A stretch of 24,267 nucleotides of DNA from Magicicada cassinii (GCA_028571305.1 JAOXNS010666406.1:1-24267), one strand, 5' to 3'; numbered from the stretch's first letter, positions 1 through 10,139 are shown. Numbers and translations: made by a program. The notes: generated from the sequence alone by a model not told the origin.

Positions 1-237
1 ACTCACGAAATCACTTACAGTAGTAATAATCGACACACGTCTTCACTTTGATAAATCAACCACTAAACTGACTAAAAACGTAAAATAAACAAGTGCAAAT
101 CATGCAAGTTTGGACATATCGATGAGCCGCTCGGTACCGTATGAGTCATTGTTTATCTCACAGCCGGCTTACCCAAACCCGGTTAAGAGGGCGCCGACTG
201 TATATAGAAACGTATTTAAGTTCTTAAAACATATCAG
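1..237. other. No supported feature
   Basis: I see no motif, repeat or splice pattern I can support here. A short frame opens near 110 on the plus strand and runs into the next feature, but its product resembles nothing I know and its length is within chance. Confidence 0.5.
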
Positions 238-393
238 TCGGCAACGGAGAAGATATACGAAGGAAGTGAATCTACGAAACAAAAGCAAAAGTATCTGGAC
301 GCAACAAAGAGGATCAAGACAGTAGTTGAGCAGTATGGGCAAAGGAAGGGACCTAGTGTACTTGCGCGGAATCGCTACAAAGCTGCTGCGTGA
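238..393 (+). CDS. Weak candidate terminal coding exon
   Basis: An AG at 236-237 could serve as a splice acceptor. From 238 a frame stays open for 51 codons to a TGA at 391-393, and an AATAAA polyadenylation hexamer follows at 445-450. The predicted peptide is rich in Lys, Gln and Glu, has no signal peptide or membrane segment, and ends in RYKAAA. I do not recognise it. Its base composition is less AT-rich than the flanks, which is the main argument for it. Against it, the polypyrimidine tract before the acceptor is poor, and an open run of this length occurs by chance many times in 24 kb. It could equally be a fragment of a decayed element. Confidence 0.15.
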   Translation, partial: SATEKIYEGSESTKQKQKYLDATKRIKTVVEQYGQRKGPSVLARNRYKAAA

Positions 394-450
394 ATCGAAT
401 GTGCAAGTAATTACAAGCAGTGCAAAAAAGTAGCCAACATTAAAAATAAA

Positions 451-838
451 AAAGAAAACAAATTAAAAATGACAAAAATCTCGAGTCTCATTAGAAAAAA
501 TATTAAACCTTGTTGTCTTGATCAGACGAAAATTTACTATAGTATTTTCTTTAATTACCAATCAAAAGTATTTAAAACACTGAATTGATTCAGCCAAGAC
601 AGTCACAACCCTGCAACCGTAAAGAGATATTTTTTGTTTATAAAAGATTTTCTTTTAATGAGAGGAACAGAGGCAAAACGAAGTCAGTACTCTGAAGAGC
701 CGAAATCTCACGACATTGATCGGGGGGGGGGAATTGTCCGAGGGGCAATTTCGTGACACGTAGAACAGATAGGAAATAAGGGGAAAAATTGCGAACAATT
801 TTGGGGCCCTCTGGAAGCGAAGAAAGGCGAGTTTGAAG
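451..838. other. Unassigned DNA with a G10 tract
   Basis: AT-rich sequence to about 640, then more mixed composition. A run of ten G occurs at 722-731. The stretch may be the upstream, unrecognisable part of the LINE fragment that follows, but I could not read any reverse-transcriptase motif in it. Confidence 0.4.
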
Positions 839-1226
839 ACTGAACACCCCTACAAGAATGAGAGAAACGAAAGGATATCAGATACAGTACGGAAGAGAAG
901 AGTAGGGTTCTTCGGCCACATAATGAGGATGGACAACATCGCGGTCACAAGAATAGGAATGGGGTGGCAAGGGATAATGAAGGACATGGCATAGATAGGT
1001 GGGGATCAGAGTGGACGTAATAGATACGACGACTTTTAGAGAACTGACACTAAACGTCATGGGTTCTCGAGAGAAAAACACGAAGAAAAGAAGTAACGTA
1101 TGGGAGGAAGCGATTGAGTGAAAAGTTACTGGAAAAGAAGCGGATAGCAAAACTGAAATGAATGCATTAAGTTACTTCACGCGGTCCTGAGACGTCCAAA
1201 ATCTAAAGAAGAAGAAGAAGAAGAAG

Positions 1227-1256
<30 letters not shown>
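839..1256 (+). pseudogene. LINE 3' remnant with (AAG)n tail
   Basis: This is the 3' end of a non-LTR retrotransposon open reading frame. In one plus frame (about 828-992) the translation contains KRRVGFFGHIMRMD, which matches the conserved R-R-x-x-F-F-G-H-I-x-R-M segment found after the reverse-transcriptase domain of many insect LINEs. A TAG closes this frame near 990 and several further stops follow. Near the end, at about 1160-1205, comes a segment reading LRRPKSK, and the sequence runs straight into a (AAG)17 tail at 1206-1256 followed by TGA/GAT triplets. Catalytic RT motifs are absent, so the copy is strongly 5'-truncated, as is usual for target-primed insertion. Clade assignment is uncertain. 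Confidence 0.7.
1206..1256 (+). repeat. (AAG)17 microsatellite, probable LINE tail
   Basis: Seventeen uninterrupted AAG units, followed directly by four TGA/GAT-type triplets. Its position at the end of LINE-like coding sequence suggests it began as the element's 3' tail. Such an uninterrupted tract is expected to be length-polymorphic. Confidence 0.95.
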
Positions 1257-1257
<1 letters not shown>

Positions 1258-1879
1258 GATGATGATGACGATAAAAAATAAGATTTGTCTAGAATACGGG
1301 TTACTCGTTCGTTTAACGCGAAATTAAAATGCGTCAATTCAACTGAACCCCTACTTTCAGGTACACAGGCAGGAAGGTGTTTTCGCTAAATTTAATGTCC
1401 GCAAAAATCCGTGTAGTGAGTGGGTGACTGCAACAAGATCAGACTCGAACATCTTCATAGCAGCAGCAGCAAGTGGGAGGAAGATTTTAATCAAAGTTAT
1501 CTTCATCGGTTGCTATAAATCGCAGCAGAGGCGCCTACTTACAAATGACCGCGTTTATAGCCCCGGTGCTTTTACATTACAAACGCGGTCGGCCAGTCCG
1601 CTTTACTTGTCAATTAGCGGAATTTACAACGCTATGAAGTGACACAACATAGACGGTTTATTGGATCGCGTAATAAAACTGAGCGGTAGCGAAAGATGTT
1701 ATCGGCGGGCAATATTGTTGCAACTTCTCACGCGTCAACTTCTGACCGTTTGTTGTGAGAGTGTCTGTCGCCTCAGCAATGTCAGCAAAACTACTGATCC
1801 GTACGGGCGCCACTTGAATAGCCAGGGCGGTGTGAGGGCCGCCAATTTTCTTATGCATCGTCGTCTTCATCCTCTACGG
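1257..1879. other. CpG-rich unassigned segment
   Basis: From about 1320 to the hAT element at 1880 the sequence is visibly richer in GC and in CpG than the rest of the window. It holds a TATAAAT at 1514-1520 and an inverted repeat with 10-bp perfect arms, GACCGCGTTT at 1547-1556 and AAACGCGGTC at 1581-1590. Overlapping open frames exist on both strands at about 1658-1906, but their products resemble nothing I know. It could be an old exon or promoter region, or a GC-rich transposon fragment; I cannot decide. Confidence 0.35.
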
Positions 1880-2392
1880 CAGGGGTCTCCAAACTTTTCC
1901 ACTTGAGGGCCGAATTAAAAAATCTTGGAAGTCACTCAGGCCAACAACAGACACTGGAGTTGCTTCTGACATATAATGTCTGTCTATTTTGGGTCAAATT
2001 TTGATGCTCCTATCACTAGAATGGATTTCAAGTCTGACAAGTTAGCCATGTACCTTGATTTTACAAAGTTCATTTTTGAAAACGTTTGTTCGAAAATATA
2101 GGTCGATCCAAACACTGAAAACATTGCTCTTGCCGAGCGCACGGGGGGAATAGGAATCTTCGCTTTAGGTTGATGCGAGTGAGAAGCATTCATTCAAGGC
2201 AGCCAGATGAACAAGCATATTAACCACGTAAATGTTTTAAACTTATACAAACTATTATAATATTATACTGAACTTATTTCTTGTTTAGTTATTTAGTAAA
2301 TTGTTATAATATTTAAAATATTTTGACGATTTATTTAAAAACGGCACGCAGCATTGGGCGGGTTGCCGCGGGCAGTAGTTTGGAGATCCCTG
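1880..2392 (-). mobile_element. Internally deleted hAT DNA transposon
   Basis: The left end is CAGGGGTCTCCAAACT and the right end, read as reverse complement, is CAGGGATCTCCAAACT: 15 of 16 positions agree. This CAGGGGTCTCCAAAC terminus is characteristic of a widespread hAT subgroup. The transposase remnant on the minus strand (1984-2193) confirms the superfamily. At 513 bp the copy lacks most of the transposase (autonomous relatives are several times longer), so it is an internal-deletion derivative. The eight bases before the left end, CTCTACGG, fit the hAT target preference nTCTAnnn, but the eight after the right end, TCATAAAA, do not match, so no intact target duplication remains. Confidence 0.85.
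1984..2193 (-). pseudogene. hAT transposase C-terminus (hATC dimerisation region)
   Basis: Reading the minus strand from 2193, a 69-residue frame contains FGSTYIFEQTFSKMNFVKS at about residues 28-46, followed by an L-S-D-x-K-x-I-L-x-I-G-A segment. This is the C-terminal dimerisation motif of hAT transposases, of the kind also captured in vertebrate GTF2IRD2-like proteins. In most relatives the residue before E-Q is Cys; here it is Phe. The zinc-finger BED domain and the RNase H-like catalytic core are missing, removed by the internal deletion. The TAG at 1984-1986 ends the frame soon after the domain, leaving about 100 bp of 3' noncoding sequence before the terminal repeat at 1880. The apparent start codon is simply the first Met after the deletion point. 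Confidence 0.8.
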
Positions 2393-3025
2393 TCATAAAA
2401 GATCAACATTTCACTTTTGTCGAAACGTAAATAACAAAAGAATGGTGTGAAAAATTACTTTCTACTTTATAATTATTTTCAGTACAAAATCTGTTGTTGT
2501 CTCGTTGAATACAATAACATATTGCGTATGTTCAAACCAGCTCGAATGAGTCTTATAACCTCGTGACTCATAGTCTTTATTACTGCTCAGATTTGATGGA
2601 CGTCAGTCAAGTGTTGTAGATTCTCTTGTAGCCGTCACACAAATTACTTTCATATAGTAGCCTTAAATTGCTAGCGTATTTTCGATTACGAGGTTAACAT
2701 TCTGAATTAAAACAATTACAGTAATGAGAAATTAAAAGTGCCCTATTGTTACCATAAAACTAAATAGGCCTAAAATTCCGACTCACGAACTCTATGATAA
2801 TATACAATACTTTGTATTAATACATCGTCAATATATGCTTATGGTTATTAAGCTAGTTTATAGGTTTCAACTTAAGGATAAAGTTTTAACCTACTACTTT
2901 TTTCATAGTGACGCGATCTCCGGCATACCTTATTGTGCTTACTTGTAATTAACAAGTTAGACTAAAATGCTTCAAGATACTCTACGACAATTTTAATAGG
3001 TATATGTTGCTAGTAACGTTTTTTA
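2393..3025. other. No supported feature
   Basis: AT-rich sequence without recognisable coding, RNA or repeat structure. Confidence 0.6.
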
Positions 3026-3397
3026 CAGGGGATCAGGAGATCAATCACCTCCCAATTCTATTACAAATTTCAGGGCAACTTCATAAATACTTAATGTAGC
3101 ATATTTCTAATCCAGTAGCGAGTGTTAAAATAAAGATTGCAAGCAACTGTAGAAATAAAAGGAAAATTAAATATAGTTAAAATTGTTTTAATAATGACTT
3201 TCACTCAATATTTGGTAAATAACATATGTATTTGTAGTAAGCGTTAAGTCGGTTTATTTATAAAAGCGTTTATAATTTGTATTTATAAAATTAAATGTGG
3301 AGTACCTTAAATTCCTTATTTGTCCTGAGGAAAATGGAGAGTCCAACATTTAAGGTAGTCACATTCCCCCCAGGAGCAGCTTCTAGTTACGCCAATG
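3026..3397 (+). mobile_element. Non-autonomous TIR element, copy 1
   Basis: This 372-bp segment matches 8959-9322 in order and orientation. Shared blocks include an AGGGGATC start region, GTGTTAAAATAA followed by AACTGTAGAAA in the middle, and a C-rich end reading CTAGTTACGCCAATG at 3383-3397. The end is close to the reverse complement of CAGTGGCGTAACTAG, a common DNA-transposon terminus. The left terminal repeat is badly worn, so its start is approximate. It encodes nothing. The superfamily is not decided by the sequence; hAT is one possibility. Confidence 0.6.
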
Positions 3398-4359
3398 TAT
3401 TTGCAGGCCATTTAAAAGGGATTATCTTTTAGCATAATACTTGGATTGATGTCAATGACAGACTATGAGATTATCAAGGTTTCGTAGATACCACCTTGAC
3501 AATTGGATAGGATATATTCTACTGTACTTTTCAATATCTCTCAATTCCGCTGTTCACATTGACCGTTTACATATTGAATAATTATGTACTTATTTCTGGT
3601 TAAACTTTGTGTCTTCACTACAGTCTTGGTAGAGCAAGTGGTTCATTCAATTTTATCTTCACAGTGTGTTTCAATCATAGTTAATTTTATAATTTCTGAA
3701 TCGTTTGGTAAATAATTTTAAGATAAATTTTATTATTTAAATAAGGAAGTGACGACTTTGAATCATAATCAAAAGGCCTAATTAGATATTTACTATAATG
3801 CTTTAGGGCAAACATCTTTGCAGTTGATATGATAATTCTCATGTCATATTCAATGTAGGGTGACGCCGTATGAATCACTTTAAATTCCAGTTGTAATTAG
3901 TTTTGTCTGTCAGATTGTGCCTTAAGGGAAAACAGTGCAAGACACACCTTAACTCTAAAACATAAACATAAACCCTGAACATAAGTAATTAAACATAAAA
4001 TCGTGTTTAATATGTACCGATTAGGAAGTAAATAATGGACAATATTGTTTTATCTTCATTAAGTTCACATACACACATTTGTGTGACAGAAAGAATGATG
4101 TGAAATTGTGTATAAAGTTTATATAAAAGATTTTCCTACGCATATTTAAGTTTACATACATAGTTATCTATATTTAATCTTCCTGTACATATTTTTTATG
4201 CCTTAGCGTCATCATGTCAACACCTACGTTATGAACGGTTTTGTTGTGCACGTCGCCTTTCTAAACATATGAGAACTAGTAATATAGAAACTAGGACTTA
4301 GATTTATAAGAAAACTTCTATAGCACTTAAACTTTTGTCAAGTCTTTTCTCAACCCCAT
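3398..4359. other. No supported feature
   Basis: AT-rich sequence. A small perfect hairpin, CACACA then TGTGTG with a two-base loop, lies near 4072-4085. Nothing else stands out. Confidence 0.6.
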
Positions 4360-5030
4360 GAAAAACTCCACGAGATCATCGTCATCTTCTTCACATCACA
4401 GCCTATGTACGATGCTGCCTGTTTTGCCTTCAAAAGTCCTCTAGCCATATCTTCCTGAATCTACCCACAGACACGTGTTATATAGGATTATATGTGGAGA
4501 CTTGTTTAGCCATTCTTGAATCTGACATTCGCTCAGTTCTTTCCACCGTTTTTTATAACCTTTTAGTCTTTCATGCAAGTTGAAAACTTGTAATTCTTCT
4601 TTTATGGCCTCAATCGTTATACGGTCAAGTTCAGAACGCCTTTTAACACCTCTTAAAACGCCATTTCCAAGGTCTGTATTTTAGTTTCTTGTTTCTTGGT
4701 TGCTGTTCACAATTCACACCCATAGGACAGTACAGGGACTGCCATAACTTTGTCAAGCTTTAATTTTTATCTCGACGTATCTTGTTTCTAAAAATACGGT
4801 CGATTGTTCCATTGATTGTCTAGAACTTACCTAACTTAACACCACTATCATAATTCTTATCATGGTCAATATCATTTTCCAGATAGTTGAAGTGGTTCAC
4901 CCGTTCTACAATTTTATAATTAATAATTATTTTTGTTCTTGTTGGTTCCTTTGTTACCTTTGTTTCGTAGCGGAAAAGGTCTCCACGAAGGTCTCCATCG
5001 AATTTATTTAACTTACAATTCGACGACACA
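4360..5030 (-). pseudogene. LINE reverse-transcriptase 3' remnant
   Basis: On the minus strand, from 5030 downwards, the translation gives RTKIIINYKIVERVNHFNYL in one frame (within 5029-4820). With frame changes it continues to VMAVPVLSYGCELWTATKK (about 4760-4700), RRSELDRITIEAIKEELQV (about 4640-4590) and ERMSDSRMAKQV near 4530-4500. These are the segments after the catalytic box of an RTE/CR1-like insect LINE: the YLG strand, the M-A-x-P-V-L-x-Y-G-x-E-x-W motif, and the C-terminal K-R-W/R-M region. At least two frameshifts and several stops break it, and the catalytic FADD box is missing upstream. The minus-strand 3' end at about 4390-4367 is rich in AAG and GAT triplets, as in the fragment at 839-1256. 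Confidence 0.85.
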
Positions 5031-6202
5031 GACTTAATCTAACGCACTTTCTGCGGAAACATTAAGTCTTACTTGGTTAAACGTATTCCTACGTATTATA
5101 AGATATGCCGTGCGAATAACTGACAATTAAGTCACGCGTTCCTTAAATAAAACACATATGTACTTCTTTTGATGAGCATATTCATAATTGGTATATAAAA
5201 ACGCTTCACAACTTTAACATTGCTAATGCTCCTAAGATTTATTCTAGACGATACAAAGTAAGTAAAGTAAATGAAGGCTAGAGTTAAGAACTGATAATCG
5301 TATGTGTCCGCTTATAGCAATACGGTTTTTCAGTAACGCGATGTAATCGTTTTCTTAAAAAAGTACCCTATCGGGCATTTAATTTTTGTCTATATTAAGT
5401 TTCTGGATATAAAAGGTTGTCAGTATCTTATTTGTTTTTTTTTAATAACTATTCAATATACTTTTATAGTGTGCAAGAAAGACTACACAAAGCTAAAGAT
5501 GTTGCGTAATGGTTTGATAGAACGCTGTACACGTATAAATAGATTGTATACGATATTATGGGTTCTATTAATAAGCCGGTAGAAAATAAGCTACCATGTT
5601 CATTCAACCATTTCCCTTTTAGGTTTTTATTCAACTCACCTGGTTAGTAACAAATTGCATGCGTCCTTCAAAAACGAATATTATTCCTTTAAAGTCAAAG
5701 TTATTTTCTACGATACCGGTGTAATATATCTGTTTCTATGACACGCTACATGTAAAGTTGTTTAGCACAAAGAATATAGAACACAGTTAGAAATACAAAG
5801 ACTTTCTACAGATATATGATAGCCATTATATTTAACAAGACGTCTACTGCTAACGATGGTACTTTTACGCAACTGGTGTGAAAATGGGTCGAAGCGAATA
5901 ACTAGCTGTAGGTCTACGCTTACACGTATATAGCTATATACGTGTATATAATCTTTTCGGAAAATGTATACTGACATGAACAAGGGTAAGTTTAACAAAC
6001 TCATATTAGAATGTTGTGAGTACAGTAAGTTTAACAATATTTAATGAGTTCTTACCAATTTCTCATAGTATAGGTCTATCACACGATCTAAGAATTGAAT
6101 TGAATGTCCGCTTGCGATAAACTGTGGGCAATAATTACGAATAAACTGAATTATCAGTACATTTAATAATTAGTCTAGATTGAAAGTAATATAAGTAACA
6201 AT
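5031..6202. other. AT-rich DNA with one palindrome
   Basis: No gene is supported. A minus-strand open frame at 5762-6037 (91 codons) is of chance length and resembles nothing known. The only structured element is the palindrome at 5921-5946. Confidence 0.55.
5921..5946. repeat. 26-bp perfect palindrome
   Basis: The half-site TACACGTATATAG is followed without spacer by its exact reverse complement. It could extrude as a cruciform or bind a symmetric dimer. It is partly built from simple TATA-like steps, which raises the chance of a random origin. Confidence 0.95.
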
Positions 6203-6470
6203 GGGTAGGTGTTATGATACCAGTGGTACTGCACCTGGCTATTAATCTATAGGGGCAGGAATCGATTCCCGAATGCATAATAAAATGAAGTTGCATTTTT
6301 AGCCTGCATATAGTATCAGCATGTGGAAACAGAACGTGAGATAACAGTCTGTGGTAACAATGGACAGCTGAAGCCTAACGCTGTCTAAACGACCTTCCTT
6401 GTATGTCTCCCTTCCTAACTCTTAAACTGCATAGGCAGTAAGCAAAGATTCACTATTATTATTATTATTA
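6203..6470 (+). mobile_element. tRNA-derived SINE with (ATT)n tail
   Basis: The head resembles a tRNA gene. An A-box-like GATACCAGTGG lies at 6216-6226 and a B-box-like GAATCGATTCC at 6259-6269, 43 bp apart as in a tRNA. The anticodon-arm region CTATTAATCT is closest to tRNA-Lys (CTTTTAATCT), though this assignment is tentative. A tRNA-unrelated body of about 180 bp follows and the element ends in an (ATT)6 run at 6453-6470. TAACA lies both just before the head (6196-6200) and just after the tail (6471-6475), a possible short target duplication. The boxes would form an internal RNA polymerase III promoter, but the B box has drifted from consensus and the copy is probably dead. Confidence 0.7.
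6453..6470 (+). repeat. (ATT)6 tail
   Basis: Six ATT units at the end of the SINE body; a typical 3' tail for tRNA-derived SINEs mobilised by LINEs with trinucleotide-tail recognition. Confidence 0.9.
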
Positions 6471-8958
6471 TAACAGGGATGTTACTATTTTAAGAAGGAA
6501 AGTTCTACGGGTAACGTTGGATTTTAAGAACGCTATTTAACAGAACGCTCGTATTTTGCCATTTGAGCGACAGCTTAGGGCTCTAGAGCACTTTTTTCGG
6601 AACCCACAGTGTCTACTGCGGATGATGAAATACTACCTGAATGATAGGGTACTAATATATGGTATGACAGGTAAACCTCGTAGATAGGAGATTACCGCTT
6701 GGATTGGCCAGCCCTCAATTTCGGTCCCTGACCCTTTCCATCATTCACACATCGTCCATATATATCTTCCTTGACAAGCCTCTCTTCGTCTTTCTCAACA
6801 GTTTTCCTTGATAAACATTTAAATATTTAAAATAAACCTATTTTGCCTGAACGTATAGACTAAAAATTATATCACTTTTTTATTATCAAGCATTCTTACC
6901 TCTTTGTGCGACACTGACTCTGTATAAGTTACGAATAATCGTTCCTTTATAAAAAAAAGTCCTGCTTGCAGAGGAAACAATGAGGAAAACCAAAATTCTG
7001 CACCTTGTTCCTGAGTTTTCACCCCCCCCCCTACGGCGCGAGTTACACCAAATTTCATCGTGCGCCTCTGTCACAAGCACACATCAAAGCTATTCAATAA
7101 AATTAATGAAAAAAAAGGATTCAAGGAAAAGTGAACATTTTAGGTATATACTACAAATTAATACATAGCTTCAGAGAGGTGTGGCTGTATAGTTGTACCA
7201 CGAGTATTCGACACCTGTAATTAATCAATAGGTACCTTACAATATTTCAGGCATCATTTAAGATTCTACTTTTCTAACTAAATTGTATTTGATAATGTAC
7301 GTTTGTAGTATATCCTAAAATTTTACACTTTTTCCTTCTATTGTGTTTTTGACTGGAAAAAAAGTTTTTTGTCGACGTTCTTGCAAAAAATTTTCTCGGT
7401 CCGTCAGTTCACTGTAATATCTGTTTTATTGTTTGTCCTTACTGAGAATTTTATTTCTGCCTTTATCTGCGTTTCATTTAACAGTTTCTTGTAAACAACT
7501 GTCGTTCAATTATTTCTGTTTTTTAACTTTCACACGTTTCCAACATAAGGTTGCTTAATAAAACTAATGCGTTCTAAACAAAATAACTTATATTTATAAA
7601 TAAAATTGAATATTCACACATTCAGGCAGCTTATATTTATATCTGGAAAAGTTGTATTTTTACAATACACAAAGAAGAAATTAACGAAAACCGCGTTTTG
7701 TAGTTAGAGAAAATATTAATTGTGATTTGTATCACATTTTCGATGAGTTTAATACTCGACTAAAATTTGTCTTATCACGATTACATTTATTTCATATGCT
7801 TGCTAAACTGTACGATTATACAACAGTCAGCTACACGTTTGTTTACAATGCTGTCACAGTACTTTCCTTCTATGCACACTATTTTTCTGCCAAAAATATG
7901 TGTATGAGATAGATGCGTTTGAAAGCCAACGTCGTAGTCATCTAACTTTTAGCTTGACAGAATAAATAATACACAGACTTTTACATGCACTTATATGTAA
8001 AATAATATATAATACATAAAATAACATATACTTTTTCAGTGCATTAGAAGACACAAAAATGTAGATATACAATTTCTACTGACACATAACAGTTACATAA
8101 GAACATTTTATTAATTTCCAACTAAAGCAGTGATCAAATTTGTCACCTTCATACGTAAATATTAAATTCAACAATAGTAAAGGAACTCGTGTATTTATGT
8201 ATTAATTAATTTGTCATCATATGTAATTGTGTAGAATAATGAAGTTCTCATCTGAAATTCATAGTCTTCTTTAGACAATACGTATTGTTAAGGAAAGTAA
8301 AAAGTTAATGAAAGCCCGGGAATATAGAGATTGATATTCCTTTATAAGAAAAGGTATAACTACAGACGTTTTAACTACTAAAACTAGAAAATTTATTTCA
8401 TAAATAAAAATGCACAAAAGTTTCCTCGTTTTATTGGTAATGTTCCAAACAAGAAATGATAGAAAAGATCATAGAATTTTTGTATAACATGTATTATTAT
8501 ACAGATTATTATATCATGTATATTACCATACAGAATTGATCAAAAACTCTGGATAAAACGTGATATTCACTTATAGACTTTTGTAAGCATAAAAAACTCT
8601 GAAGGGGAATATATGTGTTCTCTTGGAGGGGAGAAGTGTAATAAAATAAAAATATATTGGTTCCATATAGAGAGAGAACGGGGAGCAGAGAGCAGTTTTC
8701 AGTTCGTGTATTTGATGGGTGGGTAAGTATACATGTGGGGAAGGAAATGGGACGTCATGCTGGGAAACTTTTATACCAGGTAAAACGCAGCGTATTGTAA
8801 CGGCAGAGGAAAAACTGAGTTTATACACTTCCTGAGCTCCTCATTAATTTTCTCGCATTATACTCGTATATCGTTACAGTTATACATATTTAAGATATTC
8901 TTTTAAGAATATTCAAAAAATATGTACAAAACCGTATCGAAATACTTATATAAATTAT
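6471..8958. other. AT-rich DNA, no supported gene
   Basis: A C10 tract lies at 7022-7031 inside a small GC-rich island (about 6965-7080). A purine-rich patch at 8600-8760 carries a consensus-like splice donor, GTAAGT at 8723-8728, without a convincing exon. Open frames here are 60-85 codons and match nothing I know. Confidence 0.55.
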
Positions 8959-9322
8959 ATAGGGCTTAACTACGGGGGAGGAGCCTCAGGGGATCGTCCC
9001 CACCAAAAACTATTAAAAATTTCAGCAAAATTTGTAACCACTTACGTACGCCTATTTCTAAGCAAGTTGTGTAGGTGTTAAAATAAGGCTTATAAATAAC
9101 TGTAGAAAGTACAGAATTAGAATATGTTTAAACTAATATGTATCCGGTTAAACACGCGCGTTTTTTGTTTAAAAACGAAACGTTTGCCGACAGTAGCTCG
9201 CCTTAGTACGGGCAAAACGTTTGATTTTAAAAGAAATAAAAAAGACTTATTTTTGCCGGAAAATACTGTTATTAATTGTTATTAGTCTCTCCTCCCAGGA
9301 GCACCTCCTAGTTCCGACACTG
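8959..9322 (+). mobile_element. Non-autonomous TIR element, copy 2
   Basis: This 364-bp element begins near ATAGGGCTTAACTACGGGGG (8959-8978) and ends CCTAGTTCCGACACTG at 9322. Read as reverse complement the end is CAGTGTCGGAACTAGG, so both ends approximate the terminus CAGTGGCGTAACTAxGGGGG. The middle carries an inner stem formed by AAACGTTTGCC and GGCAAAACGTTT (9179-9222). No coding capacity and no matching flanking duplication is left. It is the better preserved of two copies, the other being at 3026-3397. The terminal repeats show it is a cut-and-paste transposon derivative; the superfamily is not certain. Confidence 0.7.
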
Positions 9323-10069
9323 ACTACTTGTATGTCAAGATGATCAGAGAACGAAATTATCTGCATTTTTAAATAGTTCTCTATCTATGTAGTTATGAGG
9401 ATTTAGGTTACCAGTTTTATCCGTTTTGCTGTTATTATTCATTTTTACGTCACACTAAAACTACAAATAATTTAAACTATAAATTATAAAACTAAATTAT
9501 ATATAACCAATTTGTAATTAGAACTACAATTAGTATACATTTTTAAAATTATCCTATTACATGATGTTATTGAATACAATATGTCCTTTGTAAGTTAAAA
9601 GTATTTTTAAAGATGTAATCGATGGGATAAAAGAGACCACATGAGAGAAGAAAGTAAATTATACGTATAAGCATTATTAACAAGTCTTTATTTTAAGAGT
9701 TTCTCGATGTATCTGATATCTAAAATATTAGTTGAACGTTGTAAGTAAACTACCAGTTGCGAATCACACTAATTACAAAATTGTATTTATTATTTTATTA
9801 TTAAACTAGTCCTGTACAATAACACTTTCTTAGTACGTTCAAATATATTTGTTCATATTATATACATACAATAATTATTTATACATTATTTATATTATGT
9901 TTAAGTAATATTTTTAAATATTGATGATTTACAATATGTGTGACGAAAAAATCAAAGTGATTAGTTCTCGTATGTAGTTAACGTCTGATGTATGTTTCGA
10001 ATTTTGGAATAGAATAGAAAATATTATATTTGCTTGTTTTACTGCGTGTAGCTGCGGTACTATACTGAC
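9323..10069. other. No supported feature
   Basis: Very AT-rich sequence with no recognisable structure. Confidence 0.6.
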
Positions 10070-10082
10070 ACACAGACAGACA

Positions 10083-10117
<35 letters not shown>
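10070..10117. repeat. (CAGA)n/(CA)17 microsatellite
   Basis: Short CAGA units at about 10070-10083 lead into 17 uninterrupted AC units at 10084-10117. The minus-strand open frame over this tract, reading CVCVCV, is a by-product of the repeat. Confidence 0.97.
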
Positions 10118-10119
<2 letters not shown>

Positions 10120-10139
10120 CAATGGTATGACCATTGAAT

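Noticed and set aside
1658-1906. Overlapping frames on both strands in the CpG-rich block
   Set aside because: GC-rich sequence lengthens random frames. Neither product is recognisable, and the plus frame runs on into the hAT terminus.
7022-7031. C10 tract, and the G10 tract at 722-731
   Set aside because: Homopolymer slippage or an assembly length error is the simplest explanation. I see no quadruplex-type pattern of several runs.
8571-8828. Purine-rich patch with GTAAGT donor and a minus-strand frame
   Set aside because: The TATA-like word and TCAGTT are too far apart for a good promoter, and no coding exon fits the donor.
9929-10117. Minus-strand frame starting with a Cys-Val repeat
   Set aside because: The repeat is the translation of the (CA)n microsatellite.
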